Below, piece by piece: positions 45,600-57,530 of a stretch of DNA of 64,000 bases. Location of the stretch: NCBI GenBank assembly GCA_964017195.1, contig OZ024898.1:14362057-14426056 (forward strand). Reading direction: 5' to 3'. Every line of letters starts with the position of its first letter. Within the stretch, counting starts at the first letter, position 1. The DNA is from Siderastrea radians (Eukaryota; Cnidaria; Anthozoa; Scleractinia; Rhizangiidae). The notes beneath the pieces are model-generated. The model ran no database searches. It was given only the letters and a program-made list of their open reading frames with translations, and had not been told where the DNA came from. The position numbers and the translations under genes were made by a program.

Positions 45600-45893
45600 A
45601 TGGAGGCGATCAACGCCATTCGTGTTGAGCGCTTGGCTCTTGCCGATATTTTTCAAGAGCGCCGAGAACAACTGCTAGATGTGCTCAAAACCATTCCGTC
45701 CATCACTCTTGAAGACTTACACACAGTGCTACAACAATACTGCAGCATAAGAAGGGACGTCATTTTCATGATAGAGAGCCTGGACGTTATGGAGGAGGAA
45801 CCTACGAGAAGTTTCCAATTATTTTTAAACGGCTCTCCTCGGAGCCACGCAAAACGGCTCTTTTCAAAGCCACAACACAAAGAACAGTCATGA
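45600..45893 (+). CDS. Small ORF in the 7.6-kb element (97 residues, helical)
   Basis: An ATG at 45600 opens MEAINAIRVERLALADIFQE and continues as a leucine-rich helical protein (LLDVLKTIPSITLEDLHTVL, RRDVIFMIESLDVMEEEP) to TGA at 45893. It is oriented away from the minus-strand ORF. It could be an N-terminal exon of a second element gene or a small accessory protein. No domain recognised. Confidence 0.45.
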   Translation: MEAINAIRVERLALADIFQERREQLLDVLKTIPSITLEDLHTVLQQYCSIRRDVIFMIESLDVMEEEPTRSFQLFLNGSPRSHAKRLFSKPQHKEQS

Positions 45894-46599
45894 CCTGCAT
45901 CATTCTTTTATTTTTTTAATTACGTTAACCAGAGTTTTACAGAGAGTTAAATTTGCAAATTACAAATTGTTTAGCTGTTCCACTTTTGTTATAGCACGTC
46001 TGCAAGGCAGCTTACCAAGGCAAATGTTTGGAGAAAGTTAAAAGGTGGTTTGAATGCAGGTTGCATTATAAACTAAGAGCAAAATCTCTTTAAAGAATAC
46101 AACCAATTTGTTTCAAATTGGCGTTTCTGCGATATTAATTCGTTTAACTTGCCAAATTCAGCGTGAAATAGGTTTCTAAGCCAAAAGAAAAACAAAATCC
46201 TCGTGTTCATGTTAACCCAATAAGGTCCAAATCAATCTCGTACCCAGAGTCCTCAGGCTTTTTGGTCAGCGGGTGGAAACCAAGAGGCCCGAGGACCGTG
46301 GGTAAGAGTCAATCTGGTACCCAGAGCCCTCGGGCTTCTTGGTCACCCGGCGACCTCCTGCTTTCCAAGAAGCCTGAGGACTCTAGTCGCCAACCGCTGA
46401 TCGAGGAGCCCGTGGACTCTAAATCCAGAGCCAGAGATGGTGAAATCCGGGATATCACTCGGTGCCCACAAGTTTATTTTAACGCTAAAAATTTTCACTC
46501 ACGTGCACTCGGCAGTCTCGGCTACACGCCAACGTACAATTTCGTTAATATGAGGTAAGCTTACACCCTCGGCTCCTACGCCGCGCTGGCTCGGTCTTA

Positions 46600-46960
46600 C
46601 GCCGCTTTACGCCAAAGACCACGATTGTACGCCAGTACGCCGAGAGATTTGGAAACCCACGCCGAAGATCTTCCGAGAAATGTACGCAGAATGCAGCCTG
46701 GCCAACTGGGTCAGTGTATTGTAAACGGTCGAACAGCTCAACAACAACCTTTCTTGCAAAACGTTCGACATCTTTCTACACTGTGACATCTTACTCAACG
46801 GCTCAGTTGCTGGTCAGTGTTGCTTATTTGGCAATACACAAAAAGGTTTTTATCACTACATGTCGCCGCTAACGTGTCCAGAGTTCTATCTAGAACCGCG
46901 TCACGCAATGCAAATCATCGGAATGGACATTTTACCAGGGGGTAGGGGAAGGGCAAAATC
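46600..46960. repeat. Third, partial and inverted copy of the inner arm sequence
   Basis: 'caactgggtcagtgtattgt' and 'aaacggtcgaacagctcaac' at about 46697-46745 mirror 49680-49735. 'gggggtaggggaagggcaaaa' at about 46939-46960 mirrors about 49465-49490. 'tacgcc' words at 46600-46690 match 43700-43760. Arm sequence has thus been copied inside the element, giving nested inverted repeats. Confidence 0.65.
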
Positions 46961-48188
46961 TGCTCTGATTCTTTTTAAACGGCTCAGGTTTCGAGAAATG
47001 GGAGGAACTAGTAATGGACCAAAAATACGAAACAAAATTAGTGCCAAATTTAGGCACCTCAACCTCCTGTGCCAGAAAGCAGAAAAAGTAGTCACCCCTC
47101 GGCGTGAGTTGTAGGCATGCAAATAACAATGTTCGAACACGAAAATTAGCTAAAAAGGGTACGTGTACTTGCTTAAGTTAAAAACCTCTTCAAAACGAGG
47201 AGTCCAGAACATTAAAATCGTTTTTATCAGGGAAATTGCGATGTGACTAACTAGTTTGTGCTTATTGTTTTGGCTTAGAGGGGGGACCTCGGACTTTTTT
47301 TTTTCACAAATCCTACATATTTACATACATGAATTGCTTCGTTACACAGAAGACGGTTGTTGTTGCCTTCCATTTTCTTGTTGTCGAAGTTTGTGGTTAC
47401 AACACCAGACGAATCAAAAGCTTGAAAACAATTGTTCCCTTACTTTCATGCACCAAGAATACCCAGGCCCGTAGAAGGGGGAGGGGCGGGGGGCTCGAGC
47501 CCCCAGAATTTTTGGAATGCTGATGCTAAAATTTCCTTTTATAATTTTACAACCTTTAACAGGGTTTGACATCTGTTGAGTGACTAGCCACCGGGCAAGT
47601 GGGCTTCAAAAATCTACTAGCCCACCGCACATTTCAGTCGCCCAGGTTCCTTACCAATGTCTTTCTTCACCCATATCACCTTGACCCGGGCAGTATAGCT
47701 TTACTGTGAAGGACCTTAATGCCTTTAATAGATGAGCGACTGCTGTGTATTTGCTGCAAGCTTTAAGCTCATCATGTTGTTTTAAAAAAAGTCTAAGGAA
47801 CAAAACTATTTTTATCTCACCAATCGAGTGATAAAAGTTACGTAAACGTTTACGAGAGTTAGGTAAAACAGGTTCGAAATTCGTGGCTTGGCTGTCGAAA
47901 TGTTTCAATTTTAACAAACCTTGTAACTTTAAGGGTACGTTTTTAAAACTGATGTTATAAATCTGCAGCTGGTGGATGTTGCCAAAAACTTTGTCGGCGA
48001 AAAAGCAAACAGGAAGCAACTTTTTGGCAAATTGTCAACGAACGATGTCCCCAAAAAGGTGTCGTTTTTGACGAAATCGACACAAACTGTGGCATTGTGA
48101 ACAGAGTTAGTATCTATGTGAATGTGTATTTTGAAGGGGGGGGGGGAAGGCTTTGTCTAGGCCAATTTGCTCGCAGCATTCATTTCAG

Positions 48189-48261
48189 CAAAACTGAATG
48201 CAAGGCTGGCACTACGGCAAAGGGCTGATTTGCCGTAGTGCCAGCCTTGCATTCAGTTTTG
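48189..48261. repeat. Perfect 33-bp inverted repeat with 7-base loop
   Basis: Left arm 48189-48221 and right arm 48229-48261 are exact reverse complements (left begins CAAAACTGAATGCAAGG), with loop GGGCTGA. It would form a very stable hairpin or cruciform. No U-run follows, so a terminator role is not suggested. Confidence 0.95.
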
Positions 48262-49726
48262 TTCAATTACACTTCGAGTGACGTCTGGTTCCAGCATCTC
48301 TACACCAGAGATCCGGCAAAACCAAACCAGCGCGGTTTATTTACGCGTCGTGTGGACCTCTGCATTCAAAGGTTATATATTTATTTCAGCCTTGGTACGG
48401 GCCTGATACCACAAGTTACAAGTCAGTTTTTACAACGAACGATTGAATACAATGACGATATGTCCCAGCCATCGTGCAAAACTTGGAAAAGTGTCGAGCA
48501 GAAGCTGCAGCACAAGGGGCCGGGTCCCGGGTCACGGTAAGGAAAAGGAGAGTGGCCAAAAAGTGAAAGAGGACTGGGGAAAAAGGGATCTGAAGTTATC
48601 TTACGCGAGACTGGTTCGCTTGTAAAATTTGGATCAGGTGAGTTTTATATTCGCTTGTGGTCTATCCCAATATAAGCCAGGTTATTGATGGAAGCCTCAC
48701 TCTTCTCTTCGTCCTCATTAAGGTGTATGTAGAACGTGAAAGAGGTAACAGACGTTTAAGGGTAAGATGCTATGATATCCTCATATCCATTATGATAAGT
48801 ATGCTGGCTGCTGTGAGAGATCTCGCTCACTGGGAACCTGTCTCAGTAAGATTCGTAAACAGAAATTCAGGAACAGAACCTCATTTTTTGTTACCATGGT
48901 TACGTGCCATATTTCACAGTCTTTAAACAGCACTGGCGTGCTGTTAGAAGCCCCACTCATTAGTCAGGACACACTAATGTAGACTATGTCAAACAGCTGA
49001 CAAGAGAGCACAATTAAAAACTTCGATCGCACTCATTTGTTATGAAGAAAGAACCCTTCCTGTCCAAAACTCCATCTAACCCTTTAACAACAAGCTGACT
49101 TTCACTCCTGATATACCTGTGCCTTGTACCGGTCCTGTGCCAGCTGAGAACCAGCAGACTGACACCAATGATCATTAGGTAGAATACCCGCTCGTCAATT
49201 AACAAAAGGAAGCCCCTTGTAGTTATAGGTTTTCTCCGTATTAAAGTTGGGTCTATTTAATAATAGCGCCACTTCTGTTGCACCACTCAGCTGTAAGCTT
49301 GTACAACCGTTGGAATTGCGTTTCAGACTACTAGGGTAGCAAATACAATTTTTAATGGTTGTAACAATACTGGCAATAAGTAAGAGAGCCACACAACGCC
49401 ATTAAAACCACGAATAATCCCTGCAATTAACACTGTATGTTATTATTTTACTTCACCTCAAAGGTTTTGCCCTTCCCCTACCCCCTAAAATGTCTTTGAT
49501 ACGCATTGCGTGACAAACCAAATACGCACGCGGCGCCATCCACGTTTGGTCCCAATTTAGCAGTCAAATCTAATAATGCTTTTGTGCACTGAAAACTGAG
49601 CAACACTCGTATTAAATCAACTGAACCGTTGAGTAAGATGCCGTAGTGCAGAAAGACGTCGAACGCTTTACAAGAAAAGATGGTGTCGTTGAGCTGTTCG
49701 ACCGTTTACAATTAAATTGACTCAGT

Positions 49727-50464
49727 TGGCGGTGTTCATTGGACGTCATCAGCAGGACCAAAATACGACGAACGGCAAGAGAATCACACGAAAATGGCCT
49801 CTGGACCTGTCCTCTACAGCAAATGAGGTTAGAGCGTTTCGAAGTGTTTTTCTGTTTGACGTTTTCGATCTCATATGGGTCGAAAAACACATTAAAATAT
49901 GTGCGTGACTCGCGAATTGAATGTTGCCAGGAAGGGTCAAAAAACCTGCATTTTAACGAACTTTGAAAAGCTCTCGCGTCGCTCTCAATCATTTGCCCAA
50001 AGAAAATTTTGCAGCAATCCTGAGAACATCTTTTCTTAGTTCAACAGCTAGAAGCTGAATCGATTTGAAGGTTTAGCACATGGTGAAAAATAATTTAAAT
50101 CACAAAGTACTTTTCCTGATGAGAAATGTTTACTTTCAAAATTAAACTATTTCAAACACAAAGAACAACGCAGTTTCTACCAAAATCATTTTTGAAGCTC
50201 TTGAGAGATTGCAAAAGTAGATTTGGGTGTTTTAAAGACGACAGAGGGATTTGTTTTTGCACGCGAACCCCTCAAATTGTTGTCATAATTTACTGCTTCA
50301 AATGGCGATTTTAACGGAAGTTCGTTATTTGCATTTTTCTTTGAAATAAAGGGATATTTTGCCAAAAAAAGTATCCAGTGATTTTAGTTATACCATAACC
50401 TATCGAAAGAAATCGAATTTTCCACCCTTGCCGCGTTATGTTTGATTTTTACAGGCAAGCGCTC
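49727..50464 (-). repeat. Right terminal inverted repeat of the 7.6-kb element
   Basis: This is the mirror of 42909-43682. The inverted ORF at 50126-50314 (LFQTQRTTQFLPK, DDRGICFCTRTPQI) matches the one at 43271-43083 with few substitutions, so the arms have diverged only modestly. Confidence 0.85.
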
Positions 50465-50773
50465 TTAAATGTTTATAAATGCAGCAAGGCTCCATTTCAT
50501 TAAAAGCAGTGGTCAACCAAGTGATTTATTCCCCTCGTCATACTTTTAATGCAAAAACTGCTTAAAGCGTTTTTGTACTTTATTGCTTATCGACCTCGAA
50601 TATTTTTCTGCATCAGTTGAAAGATGATAAGCTTCTTTCTCGTTTTATGTTTTTGTTCGTTAAAGGGGCGTGGTTAAGCTATTTCATATATAAGCTGGTT
50701 AATGTAAGTTTCAATTAAAAACTGAGGAGAATGATCGAAACTGAAGAAGGTTGAAATGACTGCAAATCATTAA

Positions 50774-53700
50774 GAGCCATTTTCTGAGAATATCGAGAAT
50801 CGAAAGACACTCAGAAAAAATCGAATTTTTTTTAATTTTGCCAAAACATCCCTTTGGGTAAGCTAATTCAAGAAAAAATAATCCAAAGTTCCAACGAGGT
50901 ATTTAACGGACGAAAATTTAAAAAGTTCGAAAAATGCATAAAATGGCGGTTTTAGGGTCTCTAAACGGCTCAAATTCTCACTCAACTTTAGGAAGCCGGT
51001 GAGAGCGTAAAAAAGATTCTTTTAAAACGAAACAAACCACGAACATTATTTAACCTTTCTACTTTAAAACTCTGTAATAAATTTGCCAATGTTTGGTTTC
51101 GAACATTTTCAAGCGGCGTTTTTATCGAGCCGCTCTTAACCTTGTTTATCACAAGGTAAAATGAAGGCCAACTTCGGCCGCTTAAAGCGGCATCTGGTAT
51201 GTATCGTTCAATGATTAAGACTACACAGAAAGAAAGCTCTGTCATTGTGCTTTTCACCAGGAAAGTTACAGCTTTGGGAATCAAATACTTCCCCGTCAGT
51301 AAATTTTTACTGTTTAGTGATCTGAGCGGGTAGAATTATATGCAAATTACAGATTTAATGCCTGGAATACTGCTAACAATTACAAAGGTCGTTTAAGACA
51401 GGCTCACCATTAGTTACATATGCACGCGCAATGTTTTTCCTGATCTTTGAAAGAAAGTTCTTCTTTCTTGAGTCTTGCTGAGTCTTATTATGTTAAAACA
51501 AAGCAGATTTTTAACGGCATTTCAACAAGACAGGAATCCACTCATTCAACTTAACCAAGATAACATCGAAAACACAGAGAAACGACGTACTACGCCGCCT
51601 ACCTTGCCAGCCGAAAACGCAACAATACAACAGAAAAACATTCCAAACTGTAAACAAACGAATTTTCAGTTTCCTGATTGAGCGAAGATATTTTAAACTC
51701 ATCGCCTAGAGGAATACGCGGAAAGACAGGTGACCTCTCCACTGACCCGCACATGTCACACCACACTGAAAGAGAGAGTCACGTATTCGATTTCTGTTAC
51801 GTGATTTGAGATAAAAACTTGGTGGGAAGGTAAAAAGAAAAAAAAAACTTGCAACAGATAGCTAGTACTTTGTTGGATTACATGTTAGCACAAGCTCCAC
51901 AAAGGAGTTTTTACGGTCACGACTCTCCCTATTAAGCGCGGAAATTTCGCAATGTACGTGCTGTTGTAATTTTACCACTAATTTAATTACAGCTCATGAA
52001 ATAAAATAAATATTGCAGTAAGTTACATTCACAGTGTGTAAGTACTGATATATGGCGTCGTGTAGTTTTTCCACTCTTCTGGAGAGGGTTACTGCCTGTG
52101 GATTAAGCAGTTATTACCCAGGCCACGTTGAAGTTGTTTCCCTAAAAGAACGCACTAGACACATCTCGCGGGATCTTCAGTTGCACGGACTAAGGGCAGA
52201 TAAAGCGGTTGACAGTGAATTCAAGTTGTTGTTAGCGGGTAATGTTATTGCATTTTGTTCTGGAATTACTGTGTTCCATAATTTTGGCCACAGATACTTC
52301 ATGGCACTCGGCGTCCCTCAATCTAGGTTCTGCAGAGTCGCGCCACTCCCGTGCCCACGAGCGCCCGGGGGGTTGGGGGTGGCAGGGATGGCGCAGTGGT
52401 GAGAACACTCGCCTTCCACCAATGTGGCCGGGTTCGATTCCCGGTCCCGGTGTCATATGTGGGTTGAGTTTGCTGTTGGTTCTAGCCCTTGCTCCCAGGG
52501 TTTTTCTGCGGGTACTCCGGTTTTCCTCCCTCCATAAAAACCAACATTTCCAGATTCCAATTCGACCTGGACGTAGGGTCATAAGGGAGACTACAGTTTG
52601 ACTGTAATTATGCAGCCTACTGAAATAAAGTGTATTTATTTATTTTTATTTTGACCAGTGTTTGGGTGTAGGGGTGACGCTGCGGGTTTGACACCCTGGC
52701 CCTGTTTAGGACAGAAAAACGAAATGGAATGTCAATCGTACTGACCATACCCGGTTGGGGAAGACGGGCATAAAAATTATATACCATGTCTAGCGGCAAA
52801 CCCCAGTATAGTCCACATAAGGGAGTAACCCTCCATTCCAGATGGGGGGAGGGGGGTGGTGGTGCCGTGTTTAGCATGACGATAGCACGATGTAATTTCG
52901 CTTCAATGCAATCTTCTTTGGTAGCAGTTCGAGCGAGCAAGACGCGGAAGCCACGCAGGCCCATGCGAGAACTCGCCCACATGATACCTTTTCTCGCTTT
53001 CCCATTTTAGCTAGCCCTTTTTTGGTTTTTGCGTCATGGGGTTGAAAGCTTAGACTCTTCACTGAAAAAATGCCTAAATAACCAAAAATCAAAGATAAAT
53101 ATACTTTGAACTCTAGGCTTCCAACCTCATGACGCAAAAACTAAAAAGCAAAGCGAGAAAGGGTATCATGTGGGCGAGTTCTCATACGGGCCCGCGTGGC
53201 TTCCGCGTCTCGCTCGCTTAAACCGCTGCCAAGGAAGATTACATCAGGGGACGTTCAATAATCACATCGTGCTATCGTCGATGAATATTGTGCTACAGTT
53301 GAGCGAGTTAAGGCTAAGCACGGCACTCTCCCCTCCCCCGGAAGGGAGGGTTACTGCCTAATGTGGTCTATACTGGGCTGTGCCGCTGGACAGGATATGG
53401 TTTTGGTCTCTGTCCCTAAACATGGTAAATTATTTTATGCTCATCTTCCCCAACCGGGTATGGTCAGTACGATCGACATTCCATTTCGTTTTTCTGTCCT
53501 AAACAGGGCCAGGGTGTCAAACCCGCAGAGCGTCCCCCCTACACCCAAACATTGGTCAAAAGACCCTTTCTCCCCCCCTGCCACCCTCGGGAGCCGGAGG
53601 GCACAGGAGTAGCGCGACTCTGCAGAACCTAGATTAAGGGACGCCGAGTGGTATGAAGTATCTGTGGCCAAAATTATGGAACACAGTAATTCCAGAACAA

Positions 53701-55186
53701 AATGCAATAACATTACCTGCTCGGGCTAACAACAACTTAAATTCACTGTCAACCGCTTTATCTGCACTTAGTCCGTGCAATTGAAGATGCCGCGAGATGT
53801 GTCTTGTGCATTTTTTTAGGGAAACAACTTCAACGTGGCCTGGGTAACAACTGCTTAATCCACAGGCAGTAACCCTCTCCAGAAGAGTGGAAAAACTACA
53901 CGACGCCATATATCAGTACTTACACACCGTGAATGTAACTTACTGCAATATTTATTTTATTTCATGAGCTGTAATTAAATTAGTAGTAAAATTACAACAG
54001 CACGTACATTGCGAAATTACCGCGCTTAATAGAGAGAGTCGTGACCGTAAAAACTCCTTTGTGGAGCTTGTGCTAACATGTAATCCAACAAAGTACTAGC
54101 TATCTGTTGCAATTTTTTTTTTCTTTTTAACTTTCCACCAAGTTTTTATCTCAAATCACATAACAGAAATCGAATACGTGACTCTCTCTGTTAGTGTGGT
54201 GTGACACGTGCGGGTCAGTGGAGAGGTCACCAGTCTTTCCGCGTATTCCTCTAGGCGATGAGTTTAAAATATCTTCGCTCAATCAGGAAACTGAAAATTC
54301 GTTTGTTTACAGTTTGGAATGTTTTCTATTGTATTGTTTCGTTTTCGGTTGGCAAGGTAGGCGGCGTAGTATGTCGTTTCTCTGTGTTTTCGATGTTATC
54401 TTGGTTAAGTTGAATGAGTGGATTCCTGTCTTGTTGAAATGCCGTTAAAAATCTGCTTTGTTTTAACATAATAAGACTCAGCAAGACTCAAGAAAGCAGA
54501 ACTTTCTTTCAAAGATCAGGAAAAACATTGCGCGTGCATGTGTAACGAATGGTGAGCCTGTCTTTAAACGACTTTTGTAATTGTTAGCAGTATTCCAGGA
54601 ATTAAATCTGTAATTTGCATATAATTCTACCCGCTCAGATCACTAAACAGTAAAAATTTACTGACGGGAAAGTATTTGATTCCCAAAGCTGTAACTTTCC
54701 TGGTGAAAAGTAAAGTGACAGAGCTTTCTTTCTGTGTAGTCTTAATCATTGAACGATACATACCAGATGCCGTTTTAAGCGGCCGAAGTTGGCCTTCATT
54801 TTACCTTGTGATAAACAAGGTTAAGAGCGGCTCGATAAAAACGCCGCTTGAAAATGTTCGAAACCAAACATTGGCAAATTTATTACACAGTTTTAAAGTA
54901 GAAAGGTTAAATAATGTTCGTGGTTTGTTTCGTTTTAAAAGAATCTTTTTTACGCTCTCACCGGCTTCCTAAAGTTGAGTGAGAATTTGAGCCGTGTAGA
55001 CACCCTGATACCGCCATTTTATGCATTTTTCGAACTTTTTAAATTTTCGTCCGTTAAATACCTCGTTGGAACTTTGGATTATTTTTTCTTGAATTAGCTT
55101 ACCCAAAGGGATGTTTTGGCAAAATAAAAAAAAATTCGATTTTTTCTGAGTGTCTTTCGATTCTCGATATTCTCAGAAAATGGCTC
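50774..55186. mobile_element. 4.4-kb palindromic foldback element flanked by TTAA
   Basis: GAGCCATTTTCTGAGAATAT at the left is mirrored by ATATTCTCAGAAAATGGCTC at the right, and TTAA lies outside both ends (50770-50773 and 55187-55190). The two halves mirror almost completely toward a centre near 53070. ORF pairs at 51284-50988 and 54676-54972, and at 52052-52340 and 53909-53634, are inverted duplicates. The left arm has an extra SINE (52380-52652). The unique spacer is only about 60-90 bases. No transposase is evident. It directly follows the 7.6-kb element and shares the GAGC/TTAA edge. Confidence 0.85.
52380..52652 (+). mobile_element. tRNA-derived SINE
   Basis: An A-box-like TGGCGCAGTGGTGAG (about 52389) and an exact B box GGTTCGATTCCC (52431-52442) form the tRNA head. 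A central block (TCTGCGGGTACTCCGG, then TTTTCCTCCCTCC) common in marine-invertebrate SINEs follows. The tail ends in 'aataaagtgtatttatttat' A/T repeats. It is absent from the mirror arm near 53590, so it inserted after the palindrome formed. Confidence 0.85.
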
Positions 55187-55190
55187 TTAA

Positions 55191-55736
55191 AATGTGACTC
55201 CTTTATCCCAGCAGAAATAACATTTCACTTAAAATTCATGTTATTCCAACTGGCAATAATACTAAAAATGTAACTTGGAGCCCCAAAATGGCAAAGTCAC
55301 GCCTCTTTAAAGTACCAGAAAAGTACACATGTGAATTATCTTTTGAGACATGATCTAATTCAGTTTGTTGTTTAACCAATGTTTTAAACTCCGCATACAC
55401 GGAGGTAGGGTTACCCTCGTGTTAGAGGTACATGTATGTACCTTCGATTCGATATCATTCAACACTTGTTCCTCAACGAGTACAGAAAGATGTTCTGACT
55501 TGTTGATGCGACGGCCAATTGCTTATTGTTTTCTTCGTCGTTCAACTTGTGAAACTTTGCTTAACAGAATAACCGGAGCACCCACCTCCGTTTGTGGACT
55601 GTTGATCTTAGATTGACTTGTCCTTAAATGAAACAGAAAATTGAGTTTTTTTAAATCATGAAAAAGGAATTATGGAAGGAACGTAACCTAAAATTACCGT
55701 ACTTTCTTAGTTGTAAGCAGTTCACTAGATTGAGTT
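55191..55736. other. Unassigned stretch between two TTAA elements
   Basis: No domain, repeat or exon with good splice sites was seen; the plus ORF at 55365-55616 is unremarkable. Confidence 0.45.
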
Positions 55737-55740
55737 TTAA

Positions 55741-56319
55741 CCCTATTTAGAATGGGGGGGGGGAATTGTGCCCGCGCTAACTTTAACGAACTATAACTTT
55801 TAAACGGCTTGCCGAATAATCACCAAATGTGGTGACTTTTCCTAAAATTTATCAGAGAATATTTTCATATGTCAATGACGTGTCTATGATGATTGACGTT
55901 TCCATAGCAACCGTCTTCTCAGGAGTGTATTTTGAATATTGTCTGTCGTTTTTCAGTCGTTTTTTCAGTTTTTTACCCTTAGTTTGTAAGAAAAAGAGAA
56001 TCCTTTGCTTTTTTGTACTCATTTTGATTAAGTATGTTTCCTAAAACAAATTCATATATTTTTCGATGTCGTCATTGTCAACTGTATGACTGCAGGATCG
56101 AGATCCAAGATGGCGGCCTCAAATTCAAACTGGCGGGTTTGTGACGCCATTATGACGTCATGTCACGTCATAATTGGCACGTCATAACACCAATCTGTTA
56201 AGCTAATGACGCACTAAATACGTGCCAAGTTTTATCACAAGAGCGTTAATAGTTTTCGAGATCTGTAGGGGGGGGAGGGGGCAGGCTCAGAAACTCAAAA
56301 AAGCCCAGGTGAAATAGGG
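55741..56319. mobile_element. piggyBac-like MITE (CCCTATTT...AAATAGGG, TTAA)
   Basis: The ends CCCTATTT and AAATAGGG are inverse and bordered by TTAA (55737-55740 and 56320-56323). The CCC/GGG termini with a TTAA duplication are typical of piggyBac. The 579-bp body contains a G run and 'tgacgtca' words around 56150-56190 but no ORF of note. Confidence 0.8.
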
Positions 56320-56554
56320 TTAAACTATGCATTTGTTATATACGACAATAAGGAGGCGGAGCACAATTGGTTTATATTGAAGCTGGTCAATGGAGCTACG
56401 AAAGTTTTGTTTTAAGAGTTTTACATTATTTTATATTACAGCATAAGCTGTACACTTTCATACGTTTTCGCTTTGTGAAAAATTTTAAATAAATTTTATG
56501 AGGTCTTACATGTGTGTGTCTGCTCTGATCAATGCTACTCGGAGCATTAACAAA

Positions 56555-57119
56555 CTATCTCAGAGAAGCAATTTTCCTTTCCAGTTCACAAATTTCGTCA
56601 GACCCATTGTTGTCGTAACTAGTCTGTCTTTCCGTGACGTCACATCTGGTGGCCATCAGTGCACTTTGATACTGTACCAGGGTGTGATCCTCTTCTCCTG
56701 GCTTCACATTCAACAAGAATCGTTTTAAAAATCTCCCGAATGGCTCAAGCCTCTTGCCAAACCTTACCAAGGCAAATAAAGTAACCATTTCTGAGAATAA
56801 AGCCAGCAAAGAGAATACACTGACTGCGAAGACAGTCCAGAAAAGACCAATGAAGTCGCTTGATTCCAGTTTTCGGTACTCAAGAGTGCCACAAACTGAT
56901 TTAGGAAACCATCGATTCACGATAGATCAGACCGTGCCATTTTCTTGATGTGTGAGGACCGACAGAGAAATTTCATGCAGCCATGGAGAGGTTTTAGTGA
57001 CAGCAAAACCGTAACCTGACTCGAAGGAGTGATCTTTTAATAATTTGAAACTGCAGTTTTTGTTTGTGTTTGCGATCTGACTGAGAGACAAGTAATCTCC
57101 AATCAGGCCTTGGATCTTC
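56555..57119 (-). pseudogene. Receptor last exon: S2 end, M4, C-terminal tail, with internal TGA
   Basis: The acceptor TTTTTCAG|G opens KIQGLIGDYLSLSQIANTNK and GYGFAVTKTSPWLHEISLSV, typical S2 sequence of NMDA-like receptors. TGA at 56929-56927 follows ENGTV. The same frame resumes SIVNRWFPKSVCGTLEYRKL, then M4 (FIGLFWTVFAVSVFSLLALF) and a short tail to the stop at 56555. A CGA to TGA change is the simplest origin of the stop. Confidence 0.8.
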
Positions 57120-57363
57120 CTGAAAAACAAAAGTTAACAAACATTCCAGTTGTAGGTATATTCTCTTCTCTTCGGTTCTTACGGCAGTGAAATAAAACAA
57201 AGTAACCAGGCCAGGAGCCTAACAGGGTAGTACTAGGGAAGAGCCTACTTTGTCCACATCTTCTGTCATGTTCTCCTTAGTACACTCTGTTAGCTGTTGA
57301 TGCTTCATCATATGAATGAGTGCGTTTGCAGAGGAAGAACATAATTAAGCACACTTTGCTCAC

Positions 57364-57530
57364 CCTTGCCGCAGATTTTCAACTCCCTTTTCAAGGCTCG
57401 GCACACTATTTTCTCGAAGGTTCATCTCGTAAATCTTTCGGAATGACGAATTAACGTGATGTTTGAAGTAATCTTCCTCGTTTGAGCCTCGTACAGCGGC
57501 CACCTGAAACGTGGGAGGGTCAGAGATAGG
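57364..57530 (-). pseudogene. Receptor exon: S2 beginning
   Basis: The acceptor TTTTCAG|CCT joins the pore exon in phase 0 (GIDDPK-PISDPP). It encodes PPTFQVAAVRGSNEEDYFKH, equivalent to the start of S2 after M3, with donor CAAGG|GTGAGC in phase 2 matching the last exon. No lesion in this exon. Confidence 0.8.

Larger units (their letters stand above)
42909..50464. mobile_element. TTAA-flanked DNA transposon with about 750-bp terminal inverted repeats
   Basis: GAGCGCCTGTCTGTAAAAAT at the left is mirrored by GAGCGCTTGCCTGTAAAAAT read from the right. TTAA lies immediately outside each end (42905-42908 and 50465-50468). Arms of about 774 and 738 bp (42909-43682 and 49727-50464) match throughout, including matching but inverted short ORFs. 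The core carries two divergent ORFs at 45134 (minus) and 45600 (plus) and a further inverted partial arm copy at 46600-46960. TTAA is shared with piggyBac and Kolobok, but I see no recognisable transposase. Confidence 0.85.

Noticed and set aside
52786..53612. ORFs with 'GRVTL', 'FRFSVLNRARVSNPQ' text in both arms
   Set aside because: They recur as inverted copies of a dispersed foldback repeat and have no start or splice support.
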